Source: Shewanella sp. OPT22
GTDB lineage: Bacteria; Pseudomonadota; Gammaproteobacteria; Enterobacterales; Shewanellaceae
DNA: 33,260 nt
NCBI RefSeq assembly: GCF_004168585.1
Contig: NZ_PGVH01000003.1
Location: 1 to 33,260 of the forward strand
Reading direction: 5' to 3'
Positions within the stretch are counted from its first letter, which is position 1. Each line of letters begins with the position of its first letter. Below are positions 8,559 to 18,240 of the stretch, piece after piece. The notes below the pieces were generated by a model. It had not been told where the DNA came from, ran no database searches, and saw only the letters and a list, made by a program, of their open reading frames with translations. The position numbers were made by a program, and so were the translations under genes.

Positions 8559-9621
8559 ACTTAAAAAGTCGGTCGCTTAGCACAATGCAGATTAAGCTGA
8601 TAATGCCCCCTTCTGCGTTGCCTAAGGTCCTTTGCCAAGCAATATCGATTGATTGGACGTGTGCACCGTTAATGCCTGTTAACAACATAATGGTCACTAA
8701 CCCAGCCTGAAAAAAGAGATATTTCCTAGGGGGCTGCCACCACATCAACAACAAATAAATGCACAACCAACCTTCAAGTATCCACACCCAGTTAATTTGC
8801 AATTGGTAATAATGAATCGCTTGTAGTGTCGATAACGAAAAAAGCACGCCTAAGCAAGCACCAAAGACTCGATGGAAAAATTTAGTATGGCTGTGCTCAA
8901 AAGTCAGCTGTATAGAAACAACTGCGGCGCCAATCAGTGCCTGCACCGTCAAAGATTGTAATCCGGCCAATTGATTAACTACAACGACCACAAAAAATAT
9001 TAATATGATTCGAATAGATTTAATTAAGGCTTCTAAATCCCAGATAAATGATTTTCGAAACGAACTGCGCTGCTTTAGCGATGTTGTCAGTAATTCGATC
9101 TCAAACCGAATATTGTCAATTGGAGCAACTCTGCCGATGTCTTTCCAACTTTTCACTAAAAGATTCGTCGAAACCGCTATGGCACTGCCTAGTAAAACAT
9201 CCAAAGTCCAACTCTCCCCCAGCGAGAGTGCAAAACTGGCAGATGAATTCAATTCAGCAGCCATCGTGAATGCAAGAACAATCGAACAAATGAGCATGGC
9301 ATATGGACGAAAACGAATAAAATACAAATAGAAACAGCTTAAAATTGCTATCAGAAACAACGCCTGCTGTATCAGAATAAAGTTACTTCCTATGCTCACA
9401 ATCAAATTTAAAATGAAGATACCAAGCAGGGCTCCAGTGATTCGCTCCGTAGTTTTTAAGTAGATTTCATGGGCATAGATGTTGGTCAAAATATAACAAG
9501 TAATAATACACATGTATGGAGAAGGCATTGACCATTTGTAAGATAGCCAAGCCGCAATACTGGTTGAACTGAGTATCAGTATCGGATTTGTTGCAGGAGA
9601 AGTTTTTGACATTGTGCTCAT
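8536..9621 (-). CDS. FUSC/DUF2955-like integral membrane protein
   Basis: Membrane protein of 361 residues with two blocks of hydrophobic helices (about residues 10-155 and 200-350) separated by a charged cytoplasmic stretch (about 160-198, including KSWKDIGRVAPIDN and LKQRSSFRKSF). This two-block layout is seen in the FUSC and DUF2955 families, which include the aromatic-acid exporter AaeB. I recognise the architecture rather than a specific family member, so substrate and direction are unknown. No HlyD-type partner lies beside it, unlike many aae-type operons. ATG start with AAAGAAAA upstream. It ends inside fieF and starts 91 bp from the divergent hydrolase gene. Confidence 0.7.
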   Translation of the reverse strand: MSTMSKTSPATNPILILSSTSIAAWLSYKWSMPSPYMCIITCYILTNIYAHEIYLKTTERITGALLGIFILNLIVSIGSNFILIQQALFLIAILSCFYLYFIRFRPYAMLICSIVLAFTMAAELNSSASFALSLGESWTLDVLLGSAIAVSTNLLVKSWKDIGRVAPIDNIRFEIELLTTSLKQRSSFRKSFIWDLEALIKSIRIILIFFVVVVVNQLAGLQSLTVQALIGAAVVSIQLTFEHSHTKFFHRVFGACLGVLFSLSTLQAIHYYQLQINWVWILEGWLCIYLLLMWWQPPRKYLFFQAGLVTIMLLTGINGAHVQSIDIAWQRTLGNAEGGIISLICIVLSDRLFKFNEDPDG

Positions 9622-9712
9622 TTTTCTTTGGTGTCTATCATGATGAAAATTATAGAACTTGAGAATAAATCCGTTACACTGCTTTCAGTTATGGATAAAA
9701 ATATAAATAGCC

Positions 9713-10462
9713 ATGGTAATTCCACGTTCCTTTTTTGTACTCATTTGCCTACTCTTCTCCTTCTTCTCACAAGCGACACAACAGGTTCTTTTTGATGCAA
9801 AGAGGCAACGTCCAATTTCGATTACAATTACATTGCCAGAGAAGAACAACTGTAAAACATCATCACCTTGTCACGTTGCAATCGTAAGTTCTGGGTATGG
9901 TGTATTGCACACAGAATACCAATTCATTACTGACACACTGTTGAATAACCAGTTTGCAGTGGTAACCGTTCAACACCAACGAGAAACCGATCCACCATTA
10001 TCAATCACGCAACCTTATCTAAAAACACGTGCAGAGAATTGGCAACGAGGGACTGAAAACATACGTTACGTCATTAATACGCTAACTCCTTCGTATCCTG
10101 AGCTCAACTTTGAGCATTTGACTCTGGTCGGCCATTCAAATGGTGGTGATATTAGTGCTTGGTATATTCGAAATACTTCTAAGCATGTTCATGCCTTGAT
10201 CACTTTGGATCATCGTCGTGTTCCCTTACCTAGGCTAAAAAACATTAGGGTATTATCAATAAGAGGCTCTGATTTTCCGGCTGATCCTAATGTGCTATAT
10301 ACAGCAGAGGAACTTGAACGATACCGAGTTTGTGTGGTGACAATTGAAAAATCCCGCCATAATGATATGACGGATCATGGACCGACTTGGTTAAAAGTAG
10401 CGATTAAAAAATCAATTAATCATTTTCTCAACATCAACAGTGTGGATAGCCTATGCATTTAA
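9713..10462 (+). CDS. Exported alpha/beta-hydrolase fold protein
   Basis: Predicted secreted or periplasmic hydrolase of 249 residues. An N-terminal signal peptide (hydrophobic residues 6-18, cleavage near SQATQ) is followed by an alpha/beta-hydrolase core: the strand CHVAIVSSGYG (oxyanion region) and the nucleophile elbow LVGHSNGGDIS with Ser142. A late acid is likely in IRGSDFPADP and the His in SRHNDMTDHG. Substrate unknown; the family is too broad to name one. The stop overlaps the glpG start by 10 bases, so the two are translationally coupled. The 91-bp gap upstream is shared with the divergent FUSC-like gene. Confidence 0.75.
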   Translation: MVIPRSFFVLICLLFSFFSQATQQVLFDAKRQRPISITITLPEKNNCKTSSPCHVAIVSSGYGVLHTEYQFITDTLLNNQFAVVTVQHQRETDPPLSITQPYLKTRAENWQRGTENIRYVINTLTPSYPELNFEHLTLVGHSNGGDISAWYIRNTSKHVHALITLDHRRVPLPRLKNIRVLSIRGSDFPADPNVLYTAEELERYRVCVVTIEKSRHNDMTDHGPTWLKVAIKKSINHFLNINSVDSLCI

Positions 10463-11301
10463 TTGGACTTTGCCCAAATGAAAGGGTTGCTCAAACCTTT
10501 TATGATTATATGAAACTACACAATGTAGAGTGCCATCTTAATGCGCTTGAATCTGGTGTAGAGATATTCATTGCAGACGAAAATATGATCAATGAAGTCC
10601 AAAGTGAATTTGACGCTTTTATGCAGCAGCCATTCCATTCTAAATATACTCAATCTTCATGGGAAGTCGGTGATACCAATGCTCGGTTCAATTACGGTTC
10701 GTCAAGCACACCTTTAGTGAGGCAATTTTTAGCCGAAAGTGGCCCGTTTTCATTATCTATTTTCATTATTTGTGTGGCTATTTTTGCATTAATGAACGTA
10801 GGCTTTGGGCAGCAGCTTTATGATAGTTTATCGTTTTATGGTGCCACGAATACTGACAGTTCGAGTCAAGTTTGGCGCTTAATTACCCCAATTTTCATCC
10901 ATTTCTCACTCAGTCACATCTTGTCTAACTTGCTCTGGTGGTGGTATTTCGGTGGAAAAGTCGAAAAACGAATCGGCATCACGCCACTCTTAACACTGGT
11001 CATTGCAGGAGGGATTCTACCTAATACAGTGCAATACTGGATGTCAGGCCCAAATTTTGGAGGTCTATCAGGTGTAGTTTATGCGTTATTGGCCTACGTT
11101 TGGGTTGTCAGCCGAAAACGTCCAGACTATGGTTTGATTATGCCGCCGGCATTAATCATCGTTTCCGTTGCTTGGATCATTTTAGGTTTGAGTGGTTTAT
11201 TACCTTTACCGATTGGTAATGGTGCGCACTTAGCTGGTTTTGTCGTGGGCTTAGTTCAAGGTTGGGTGGACTGTAGACGGCCACCCAAGAATAGCGTTTA
11301 A
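10453..11301 (+). CDS. glpG: Rhomboid intramembrane serine protease GlpG
   Basis: Inner-membrane protease of 282 residues that cleaves membrane-spanning substrates. An N-terminal cytoplasmic domain (about 1-70) precedes six helices. Catalytic Ser206 lies in NFGGLSGVVYALLAYVW and His259 in GNGAHLAGFVVGL. HFSLSHILSNLLWWWYFG matches the family's oxyanion His/Asn region and WRLITPIFIH the L1 region. Everything needed for catalysis is intact. In enterobacteria glpG sits with glpE and glpR; here its partner is an exported alpha/beta hydrolase, overlapping by 10 bases. Confidence 0.95.
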   Translation: MHLIGLCPNERVAQTFYDYMKLHNVECHLNALESGVEIFIADENMINEVQSEFDAFMQQPFHSKYTQSSWEVGDTNARFNYGSSSTPLVRQFLAESGPFSLSIFIICVAIFALMNVGFGQQLYDSLSFYGATNTDSSSQVWRLITPIFIHFSLSHILSNLLWWWYFGGKVEKRIGITPLLTLVIAGGILPNTVQYWMSGPNFGGLSGVVYALLAYVWVVSRKRPDYGLIMPPALIIVSVAWIILGLSGLLPLPIGNGAHLAGFVVGLVQGWVDCRRPPKNSV

Positions 11302-11353
11302 CCTAGAAAAAGCAGTTATTACATTTTTATGCGTCCAACTGCTCTTTTTAGGT
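11300..11353. terminator. Bidirectional terminator between glpG and elbB
   Basis: ACCTAGAAAAAGCAGTT pairs imperfectly with AACTGCTCTTTTTAGGT across a 19-base loop. The arms carry A and T runs, so it can stop transcription in both directions between these convergent genes. Confidence 0.7.
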
Positions 11354-12007
11354 TTAAGCCATCTCAATCACTTTATTAACAAGTTTAGTGATACCGGCAT
11401 TCGCTTCTATAATTGAGTTCGCCAGCATATAAGCGGGCGTGCTCACAATTTTATTTTCTTCATCAATGACAATATTATCAACCGCCGTTGATTCATGCTG
11501 ACCACCCATACAATTGAATGCAAATGCCGTATCTTCGTCATTACCGATCGTTGCTTTCGCTTTAGGACCATATATTCTTGGGATCATAATTGGCGCAATA
11601 CACATAAACCCAACGGGCTTACTGGCCATTTTAAATTTATCCACAGCTTCAACCACTTGTGGCTTAACTTCGCAATCAGCACCGCTTACCGCATAATCAC
11701 TTAAATTTTTTGCGGCACCAAACCCCCCAGGAACAATCAAAGCATCAAACTGATCGACATCAATCTTACTTACGTCGCAGATCTCTCCACGAGCAATCCG
11801 GGCAGATTCAATGAGAACGTTTCGTTGTTGAGATTCTTCAACTTCACCAGTCAAGTGATTCACTACATGCATTTGGTCTTCGTTTGGTGCAAAACATTCA
11901 TATTCAGCTCCAGCCTGTGCAATGGCTAATAACGTCAATACGCCTTCATGAACTTCAGTTCCATCGAAAACACCACAACCACTCAGTAATACTGCAACTC
12001 GTTTCAT
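11354..12007 (-). CDS. elbB: Glyoxalase III-like protein ElbB (DJ-1/PfpI superfamily)
   Basis: Cytosolic protein of 217 residues in the DJ-1/PfpI superfamily. Landmarks are the start KRVAVLLSGCGVFDGTEVHE, the segment DALIVPGGFGAAKNL, and the nucleophile elbow with Cys in VGFMCIAPIMIP. These follow ElbB of E. coli, described as a glyoxalase-type enzyme once linked to isoprenoid synthesis; its physiological role is unsettled. It is a single-gene unit ending at a bidirectional terminator. ATG start with AGGTAGAAGCT upstream. Confidence 0.93.
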   Translation of the reverse strand: MKRVAVLLSGCGVFDGTEVHEGVLTLLAIAQAGAEYECFAPNEDQMHVVNHLTGEVEESQQRNVLIESARIARGEICDVSKIDVDQFDALIVPGGFGAAKNLSDYAVSGADCEVKPQVVEAVDKFKMASKPVGFMCIAPIMIPRIYGPKAKATIGNDEDTAFAFNCMGGQHESTAVDNIVIDEENKIVSTPAYMLANSIIEANAGITKLVNKVIEMA

Positions 12008-12107
12008 AGCTTCTACCTGTAAACTTAAAATTTGTTAAAAATAGGTTATTTTATGATTGATTTGTTTAAAAAACATGCTAACTTATTTGAATGCCTTAAG
12101 GCTACAA

Positions 12108-12302
12108 GATCTTAATAACATTTCATGGATGAAAATAATGATCAAAACAAAATCCACATTTTTCGATGATAATTCAAGCTAAATCACACTTCTGTTATTA
12201 CAAAGACTAATTCATATTATTCATAGACTTATGGCACGGCTAGATATTGGATCTTAGATCGTTCAACAGGATCACGCATTAAAACCCACAGACTTATCCA
12301 CA
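12108..12302. promoter_or_regulatory. DnaA box and GATC cluster upstream of polA
   Basis: The 382-bp gap between elbB and polA contains a perfect DnaA box TTATCCACA (12294-12302) and a weaker match, AAATCCACA, near 12150. It also has five GATC sites (12108, 12140, 12250, 12257, 12270) within 170 bp. The left part is AT-rich. This is the ingredient list of a replication origin, or of a DnaA/SeqA-responsive promoter region. An inverted repeat GTCTG-TGG-CAGAC lies at 12337-12349. The usual origin neighbours (mnmG, mioC, dnaA) are absent, so I do not call it oriC. Confidence 0.4.
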
Positions 12303-12389
12303 GGCTGAAGGCGTTTTTTCGTAGCTGAATTTTATTGTCTGTGGCAGACTATTCCACTATTCATCTTCTTTTTAAACTATTAATAACTT

Positions 12390-15149
12390 ATGCCTACGAT
12401 TGCTGAAAACCCGCTCGTCCTAGTTGACGGTTCTTCATACCTTTATCGCGCTTATTATGCGCCGCCACATTTAACCAACTCAAAAGGTGAAGCAACGGGT
12501 GCCGTTTATGGTGTCATAAACATGCTTCGTAGTTTATTAAAACAGTACTCCCCGTCACATATTGCAGTCATTTTTGATGCTAAAGGCAAAACCTTCAGAA
12601 ATGATATGTACAGCGATTATAAAGCTCAGCGCCCACCAATGCCGGATGATTTACGTACTCAAATTGAACCACTGCATCGGATTATCAAAGCGATGGGGTT
12701 ACCTCTTATCTCCATACCCGGCGTAGAAGCTGATGATGTGATTGGTACGATTGCTGTAAACGCCAGTAAAGAAGGTCGAAATGTCCTGATCAGCACTGGT
12801 GATAAAGATATGGCGCAACTGGTTGATGAAAACGTTACCCTCATCAACACCATGACAGACACCATCATGGGTCCAGAAGAAGTCACCACAAAATTTGGCG
12901 TTGGCCCAGATCTCATCATCGATTTATTGGCATTAATGGGTGATAAAGCCGATAACATCCCAGGCTTGCCAGGAGTAGGCGAAAAAACCGCACTTGCCAT
13001 GCTGCAAGGTGTTGGCAGCGTGGCGAAGTTACTTGATGATCCTGACGCCGTCACTCAAGTAACCTTCCGTGGTTCAAAGACGATGCCAACTAAAATTAGA
13101 GATAATGCTGAAGCTCTCCAATTGTCTTATGATCTTGCGACCATCAAAATTGATGTTGAACTTGAACAACCTTGGCAAGAATTTATCCACAAAGAACAAG
13201 ATAAAGATGAACTCATTAAATGCTTTGGGGAAATGGAATTTAAACGTTGGCTCGCAGAGCTGCTTGATTCAAGTTCAAGTGTTGCCAATCATGCAGCAGA
13301 AACGGCGGATGAAGATGAAGTACAACTTGAAGCCATTGATGCCGAGTACGATACCATTTTAACCGAATCAGCTTTGGATGAATGGCTAACTGAACTCGAA
13401 AAAGCAGATCTTATTTGCTTAGATACTGAGACCACCAGCTTAAATTACATGGATGCTAAGCTTGTCGGGTTATCGTTCGCAATAGAAGCTGGCAAAGCCG
13501 CATATTTACCTTTAGCTCATGATTATCTGGATGCGCCACAACAACTCGATTTTGATGATACAGTTGCTAAGTTAAAGCCCATTTTAGAAAATTCTGCGAT
13601 TAAAAAAATTGGTCAAAACCTGAAATATGATATCGCTATTCTGGCGAATGTAGGTATTGAACTCAAAGGCGTTGAATTCGATACAATGCTAGAATCTTAC
13701 GTATTTAATTCCGTTGCTTCTCGCCATGATATGGACGGTATGGCACTGAAATACTTAGGCCATAAAGCCATCAGCTTTGAAGAGGTTGCAGGTAAAGGAG
13801 CGAAACAACTCACTTTCAATCAAATTTCATTGGAGCAAGCCGCACCTTATGCCGCTGAAGATGCTGATATTACACTTCGTTTGCATCAGCATTTATGGAG
13901 CCGCCTAGAAAAGTCTCCGGAGCTTGCTAAGGTCTTTACTGATATCGAAATACCAGTGTTATCGATTTTATCAAAAATGGAGCGCAACGGTGTACTGATA
14001 GACAGCATGCTTTTGGGACAACAAAGCCAAGAGTTAGCACAAAAAATTGATGAGCTTGAACAAAAAGCCTTTGAAATCGCCGGTGAGAAATTTAACTTAA
14101 GCTCACCTAAACAATTACAAGCCTTATTCTTCGAAAAGCTTGGTTATCCGATCATCAAAAAAACACCAAAAGGTGCACCGTCAACAGCTGAAGAAGTGTT
14201 AGTAGAATTGGCTTTGGATTATCCACTGCCAAAAATCATTCTTGAACACCGCAGCCTATCCAAATTAAAGAGCACTTACACTGACAAGTTACCGCTGATG
14301 GTTAATGGCAAAACAGGCCGTGTGCACACCAGCTATCACCAAGCGAATGCAGCCACTGGCCGTTTATCTTCTAGCGACCCGAACTTACAGAATATTCCAA
14401 TCCGAACTGAAGAAGGTCGACGTATTCGCCAAGCCTTTATCGCTCCAGAAAGTAAGCGTGTTCTTGCTGCGGATTACTCACAAATTGAACTGCGTATTAT
14501 GGCACATTTATCTCAAGATAAAGGCCTGCTGGATGCATTTGCAGAAGGTAAAGACATTCACAGTGCAACAGCGGCTGAAGTGTTTGATGTTGATTTTTCA
14601 GAGGTAACTACTGAACAACGCCGCCGTGCTAAAGCCGTTAACTTTGGTTTAATCTACGGTATGTCAGCTTTCGGTTTAGCGAAACAATTAGATATCGCAC
14701 GTGCAGAGGCTCAATCGTATATCGATACTTACTTTGCACGATACCCGGGTGTAAAACGTTATATGGAAGAGACACGAGCACTGGCGGCTGACAAGGGCTA
14801 TGTTGAAACGTTATTTGGCCGCAGATTATACTTACCAGAAATTAATGCTCGAAATGCGATGCGCCGTCAAGCGGCCGAACGTGCCGCAATTAACGCCCCA
14901 ATGCAAGGTACAGCAGCTGATATCATCAAAAAGGCCATGATTATCGTATCGAACTGGATTGAGTCGGAAACTGACGGTGAAATCACTATGTTGATGCAGG
15001 TACACGATGAATTGGTATTTGAAGTTGATGCTGCACATGCTGAGTCATTACAACAAAAAGTATGTGAGTTAATGGCTGAGGCTGCCGACCTCGATGTTCC
15101 CCTACTTGCAGAGGCAGGTCTAGGAGATAACTGGCAACAAGCTCACTAA
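12390..15149 (+). CDS. polA: DNA polymerase I
   Basis: Repair and Okazaki-fragment-processing polymerase of 919 residues. Residues 1-300 form the 5'-3' exonuclease ([48 protein letters not shown]). Residues ~320-520 form the 3'-5' proofreading domain with intact acidic residues ([27 protein letters not shown]). The C-terminal polymerase shows motif [15 protein letters not shown], motif [22 protein letters not shown] and motif [10 protein letters not shown]. All three activities should be functional. ATG start, with no clear ribosome site in the AT-rich leader. Its 3' neighbours are proBA, whereas in enterobacteria spf follows directly. Confidence 0.98.
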   Translation: MPTIAENPLVLVDGSSYLYRAYYAPPHLTNSKGEATGAVYGVINMLRSLLKQYSPSHIAVIFDAKGKTFRNDMYSDYKAQRPPMPDDLRTQIEPLHRIIKAMGLPLISIPGVEADDVIGTIAVNASKEGRNVLISTGDKDMAQLVDENVTLINTMTDTIMGPEEVTTKFGVGPDLIIDLLALMGDKADNIPGLPGVGEKTALAMLQGVGSVAKLLDDPDAVTQVTFRGSKTMPTKIRDNAEALQLSYDLATIKIDVELEQPWQEFIHKEQDKDELIKCFGEMEFKRWLAELLDSSSSVANHAAETADEDEVQLEAIDAEYDTILTESALDEWLTELEKADLICLDTETTSLNYMDAKLVGLSFAIEAGKAAYLPLAHDYLDAPQQLDFDDTVAKLKPILENSAIKKIGQNLKYDIAILANVGIELKGVEFDTMLESYVFNSVASRHDMDGMALKYLGHKAISFEEVAGKGAKQLTFNQISLEQAAPYAAEDADITLRLHQHLWSRLEKSPELAKVFTDIEIPVLSILSKMERNGVLIDSMLLGQQSQELAQKIDELEQKAFEIAGEKFNLSSPKQLQALFFEKLGYPIIKKTPKGAPSTAEEVLVELALDYPLPKIILEHRSLSKLKSTYTDKLPLMVNGKTGRVHTSYHQANAATGRLSSSDPNLQNIPIRTEEGRRIRQAFIAPESKRVLAADYSQIELRIMAHLSQDKGLLDAFAEGKDIHSATAAEVFDVDFSEVTTEQRRRAKAVNFGLIYGMSAFGLAKQLDIARAEAQSYIDTYFARYPGVKRYMEETRALAADKGYVETLFGRRLYLPEINARNAMRRQAAERAAINAPMQGTAADIIKKAMIIVSNWIESETDGEITMLMQVHDELVFEVDAAHAESLQQKVCELMAEAADLDVPLLAEAGLGDNWQQAH

Positions 15150-15166
15150 ATTGCATTAAAAGAATA

Positions 15167-15243
15167 TTGTAAAACTAAAATTAATTTTACAAGTTCGCTG
15201 AATTTTCTATGCTCATAGTTAGGTTCCTCCAAACTATGAGCAT
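15167..15243 (+). repeat. Two tandem stem-loops in the proB leader
   Basis: First, TTGTAAAA (15167-15174) pairs with TTTTACAA (15185-15192). Second, ATGCTCATAGTT (15209-15220) pairs perfectly over 12 bp with AACTATGAGCAT (15232-15243), around the loop AGGTTCCTCCA. The second stem ends on the base before the proB ATG, and its loop exposes CCTCC. Neither hairpin is followed by a T run. No Shine-Dalgarno sequence is visible for proB. Confidence 0.75.
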
Positions 15244-16371
15244 ATGAATCAACACACCAAGCTTCCTGCTCGTCAATTTACACTCGTCATTAAAATTGGC
15301 ACTAGTGTCTTAACTACTGGTACCCAAGCACTAAATCGTGCTCATATGGTTGAGCTATCTCGTCAATGTGCACAACTCAAATCATCTGGTCATCGAATCG
15401 TATTGGTCTCATCTGGAGCCATTGCAGCCGGCCGTGAGCACCTTAAGTTTCCTCATCTTAATAACTCTATGGCAAACAAACAGCTGCTTGCGGCCGTAGG
15501 TCAAAGCCAGCTTATTCATACATGGGAGACGCTTTTCGGTTTGTACGATATCAAAATAGGCCAAATGCTGTTAACCCGTGCAGATCTGAAAGACAGAGAG
15601 CGTTTTCTGAATGCCCGTGACACGGTCCATGCGCTACTGGCTCACAATATTATTCCTATTATTAACGAAAATGATGCCGTCGCCACCAGTGAAATTAAAG
15701 TGGGCGATAACGATAACCTTTCAGCACTCGCAGCGATTCTATGTGGTGCAGATAAACTGGTGATGCTGACCGATCAACAAGGCTTATATAGCTGTGATCC
15801 GAATACCAACCCTGACGCTAAGTTGATCAAAAGGGTAAATGACATTGATGATGATTTAATGAAAATTGCAACAGGCAGTAACTCGACACTTGGCACTGGA
15901 GGAATGATGACTAAATTACAAGCTGCGAATATCGCCACAAGAGCTGGCATTGAAGTTTTCATCACTTCAGGCTTATCCAGCAATGCTATTTTAGATAGCT
16001 TAAATAGCATTGTAAATTGCACCACCATTTCAGCCTCTGATAACGCACTCGAAAATCGCAAAAAATGGATTCTTGCTGGCCCAACCGCATTAGGTGAACT
16101 GACGATTGACGATGGTGCACTAACGGCAATAACTCAAAATGGCAGCAGCTTATTGGCAAAGGGGATTACTCGAGTCTCTGGCACCTTTAACCGCGGTGAG
16201 GTAGTACGTATTAAAAGCCTTCAAGGCACTTTAATTGCTCGAGGACTTATCAGTTATTCCAGTGACGACTTAACCAAGATTATTGGTCATCACAGCAATG
16301 AGATCCATGACTTATTAGGTTATGACTATGGCAGTGAAGCCCTGCACCGTGATGATTTAGTGATTTTCTAA
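15244..16371 (+). CDS. proB: Glutamate 5-kinase
   Basis: First enzyme of proline synthesis: phosphorylates glutamate with ATP to gamma-glutamyl phosphate, normally with feedback inhibition by proline. Of 375 residues, about 1-265 are the amino-acid kinase domain ([67 protein letters not shown]). About 280-375 are the C-terminal PUA domain. It is the usual size for the enterobacterial two-domain form. The ATG start directly abuts a 12-bp hairpin. proA follows after 11 bases. Confidence 0.96.
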   Translation: MNQHTKLPARQFTLVIKIGTSVLTTGTQALNRAHMVELSRQCAQLKSSGHRIVLVSSGAIAAGREHLKFPHLNNSMANKQLLAAVGQSQLIHTWETLFGLYDIKIGQMLLTRADLKDRERFLNARDTVHALLAHNIIPIINENDAVATSEIKVGDNDNLSALAAILCGADKLVMLTDQQGLYSCDPNTNPDAKLIKRVNDIDDDLMKIATGSNSTLGTGGMMTKLQAANIATRAGIEVFITSGLSSNAILDSLNSIVNCTTISASDNALENRKKWILAGPTALGELTIDDGALTAITQNGSSLLAKGITRVSGTFNRGEVVRIKSLQGTLIARGLISYSSDDLTKIIGHHSNEIHDLLGYDYGSEALHRDDLVIF

Positions 16372-16382
16372 GGTAACGTTAA

Positions 16383-17642
16383 ATGAAAGATCAGACATTA
16401 GAGACCATCGGACGATCAGCAAAGCGAGCCTGCATCGAACTCGCGAGTCTTCCAACAAAAGAAAAAAATCATGCACTAGCCATGATTGCGCAAGAGATAG
16501 AGAGCAATACTGACCAAATTCTTGCTGCAAACGCTAAAGATATGCAAGTTGCAGCACAAGCAAATACTCCGGATGCGTTACAAGATCGTTTACTGCTCAA
16601 TCCTGAACGTCTTAAATCCATCATCAATGATATTCACCATGTCATTTCTTTGGACGATCCTATTGGCTCTGAGCGTAATTTACGGGTGCTTGCCAATGGC
16701 CTGACTCTTTGTCAAAGAAGCACGCCACTTGGTGTGATCGGTGTGATTTACGAAGCAAGACCAAATGTTACCGTTGATATTGCGACTTTATGTTTAAAAA
16801 CAGGTAACGCCTGCATTCTAAGAGGTGGTAAAGAAACAATACATTCGAATATTGCGTTAATTCAAGTTATCCATAGGGCATTATCAAAAGTAGGAATTTC
16901 AGATTCAGCGGTTCAATATCTTGAAAATACCGACAGACAACTGATTGCTGACTTGTTAAAGCTAGATACGTACATTGACATGATTATTCCCCGAGGAGGC
17001 CCTCAATTACAAACCATGTGCAAACAACAAAGTACCATTCCAGTCATTATTGGCGGCTTCGGCATTAGCCACATTTTCGTCGATGATAGTGCTGAAATAA
17101 CCGAATCAGTTCAAGTCATTAGTAATGCAAAGCTCCAACGTCCATCCGCCTGTAATTCTCTGGATACCCTTTTAGTTCATGAAAAAATTGCCAGCCAGCT
17201 TTTGCCAACACTACAACAAACACTTTCAGAGACAGTATTATTTGTTGTTGATAAAGCATCAGCAAACGCGATGATCAACAACGAGAATGTCCGTTTAGCA
17301 GAACAAGGTGATTATGATAAAGAATGGTTAAGTAACACGCTAAGCATTAAAGTCGTTTCAAATATTGATGCTGCTATTGCTCACATGCAAGAACATAATG
17401 CGAGCCACTCGGACAGTATTCTGACCAACAACTTGCAGCACGCCGAGCAGTTTCTGAATCAAGTTAATTCCGCCGCAGTATACGTTAATGCTAGCACTCG
17501 ATTTACTGACGGCGCTCAATTTGGACTCGGCGCTGAAGTCGCTGTCTCTACACAAAAATTACATGCTAGAGGCCCAATGGGGTTAGAAGCACTCACAACG
17601 TATAAATGGATAGGTAAAGGTGATTACTTGATTAGAACCTAG
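16383..17642 (+). CDS. proA: Glutamate-5-semialdehyde dehydrogenase (gamma-glutamyl phosphate reductase)
   Basis: Second step of proline synthesis: NADPH-dependent reduction of gamma-glutamyl phosphate to glutamate semialdehyde. It has 419 residues in an aldehyde-dehydrogenase fold. Recognisable segments are [45 protein letters not shown] and the catalytic Cys in [13 protein letters not shown]; the end is [25 protein letters not shown]. It follows proB by 11 bases in an operon. ProB and ProA act together because the intermediate is labile. No clear terminator separates it from the spf promoter region. Confidence 0.97.
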   Translation: MKDQTLETIGRSAKRACIELASLPTKEKNHALAMIAQEIESNTDQILAANAKDMQVAAQANTPDALQDRLLLNPERLKSIINDIHHVISLDDPIGSERNLRVLANGLTLCQRSTPLGVIGVIYEARPNVTVDIATLCLKTGNACILRGGKETIHSNIALIQVIHRALSKVGISDSAVQYLENTDRQLIADLLKLDTYIDMIIPRGGPQLQTMCKQQSTIPVIIGGFGISHIFVDDSAEITESVQVISNAKLQRPSACNSLDTLLVHEKIASQLLPTLQQTLSETVLFVVDKASANAMINNENVRLAEQGDYDKEWLSNTLSIKVVSNIDAAIAHMQEHNASHSDSILTNNLQHAEQFLNQVNSAAVYVNASTRFTDGAQFGLGAEVAVSTQKLHARGPMGLEALTTYKWIGKGDYLIRT

Positions 17643-17681
17643 ATCGAGTTCACATAATTGCATCGTTTTTGTAAAAACTGT

Positions 17682-17710
17682 TTTTCAATTTGAAACAAAG
17701 CGATTAATAT
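17682..17710 (+). promoter_or_regulatory. Promoter of spf
   Basis: TTTTCA (17682-17687) and TAATAT (17705-17710) are 17 bases apart, with the Spot 42 5' end 7 bases after the -10 element. A CRP site, expected from E. coli, is not obvious to my eye. Confidence 0.7.
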
Positions 17711-17717
17711 TAGCGGT

Positions 17718-17821
17718 GTAGGGTACAGAGGTTAAGATGTTCTATCTTTCAGACCTTTATTTAATCACTTTAAGTGATAAGCCAAATTCTGGCGCCTCAG
17801 CTTTTAGCTGGGGCTTTTTTT
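17718..17821 (+). ncRNA. spf: Spot 42 small RNA
   Basis: An Hfq-dependent regulatory RNA that in E. coli helps catabolite repression by pairing with mRNAs for sugar use and central metabolism. The 5' portion, from GTAGGGTACAGAGG through GATGTTCTATCTTTCAGACC, is almost identical to E. coli spf apart from one inserted T. The middle has drifted. The 3' end is an 8-bp terminator hairpin (GCCTCAGC/GCTGGGGC, loop TTTTA) with a seven-T tail. Length is about 104 nt against 109 in E. coli. The location between polA and engB is the classic one, but proBA intervenes here. Confidence 0.93.
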
Positions 17822-18051
17822 CGTCTGTAATTTATCATTTCTCATTAATCATATTCTTTAAATTCACATTTTTTAATATTATTTCAGACATCATCACCAT
17901 CAAATTCAGTCATGAGCAGATAAAAGAATTGCATAAGTTCATACGCTTACATAACGTTTAAAACAACAGTATTAAAATACGGTTAAACATCGATATCATC
18001 ACATAGAAACAGTTTAGAGTTTTTACTTTAATTTTTGAAATTTTCAGGTAT

Positions 18052-18173
18052 GCTATATCTTGTTGAGCGCCATCAAATGTATTTGATGGAACTTGAGTCT
18101 TGTTGAAATTTTTAGCTTCTCCCCAAAAGAGCTAATTTATTTTTTACCGGTAGCTTTTGTTACCGGTTTTTTT
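18052..18173 (+). ncRNA. Candidate small RNA between spf and engB
   Basis: I do not recognise this RNA. An extended -10 (TG at 18052, TATATC at 18054-18059) would start a transcript near 18066. The expected RNA opens with a perfect inverted repeat CCATCAAAT/ATTTGATGG (18070-18089), then a weaker hairpin TAGCT/AGCTA, a U-rich single-stranded stretch, and a clear terminator: ACCGGTA (18146-18152), TACCGGT (18161-18167) and seven Ts. The -35 is poor. The ~105-nt length, U-rich segment before the terminator and independent promoter fit an Hfq-type sRNA. No plausible coding frame with a ribosome site is seen. The rest of 17822-18050 is AT-rich with nothing I can support. Confidence 0.5.
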
Positions 18174-18193
18174 ATGCCTGAAGATTTTTCAAT

Positions 18194-18219
18194 AAAAAAG
18201 CCGACAATATATGTCGGCT
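18194..18219 (-). terminator. Rho-independent terminator of engB
   Basis: Perfect 8-bp stem AGCCGACA/TGTCGGCT with a 5-base loop. On the minus strand it is followed by a run of Ts, 21 bases after the engB stop. It faces the candidate sRNA terminator at 18146-18173. Confidence 0.9.
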
Positions 18220-18240
18220 CATATAGAACTGATGTTCAAA

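Noticed and set aside
12108-12302. Chromosomal origin oriC
   Set aside because: Only one perfect DnaA box and none of the usual origin neighbour genes; reported only as an origin-like cluster.
12659-13054. 131-codon frame opposite polA
   Set aside because: Shadow of the polA exonuclease coding region; Ser/Pro-rich antisense composition.
17737-17961. 74-codon open frame on the plus strand
   Set aside because: It starts inside Spot 42 and runs through the RNA's terminator, with no ribosome site.
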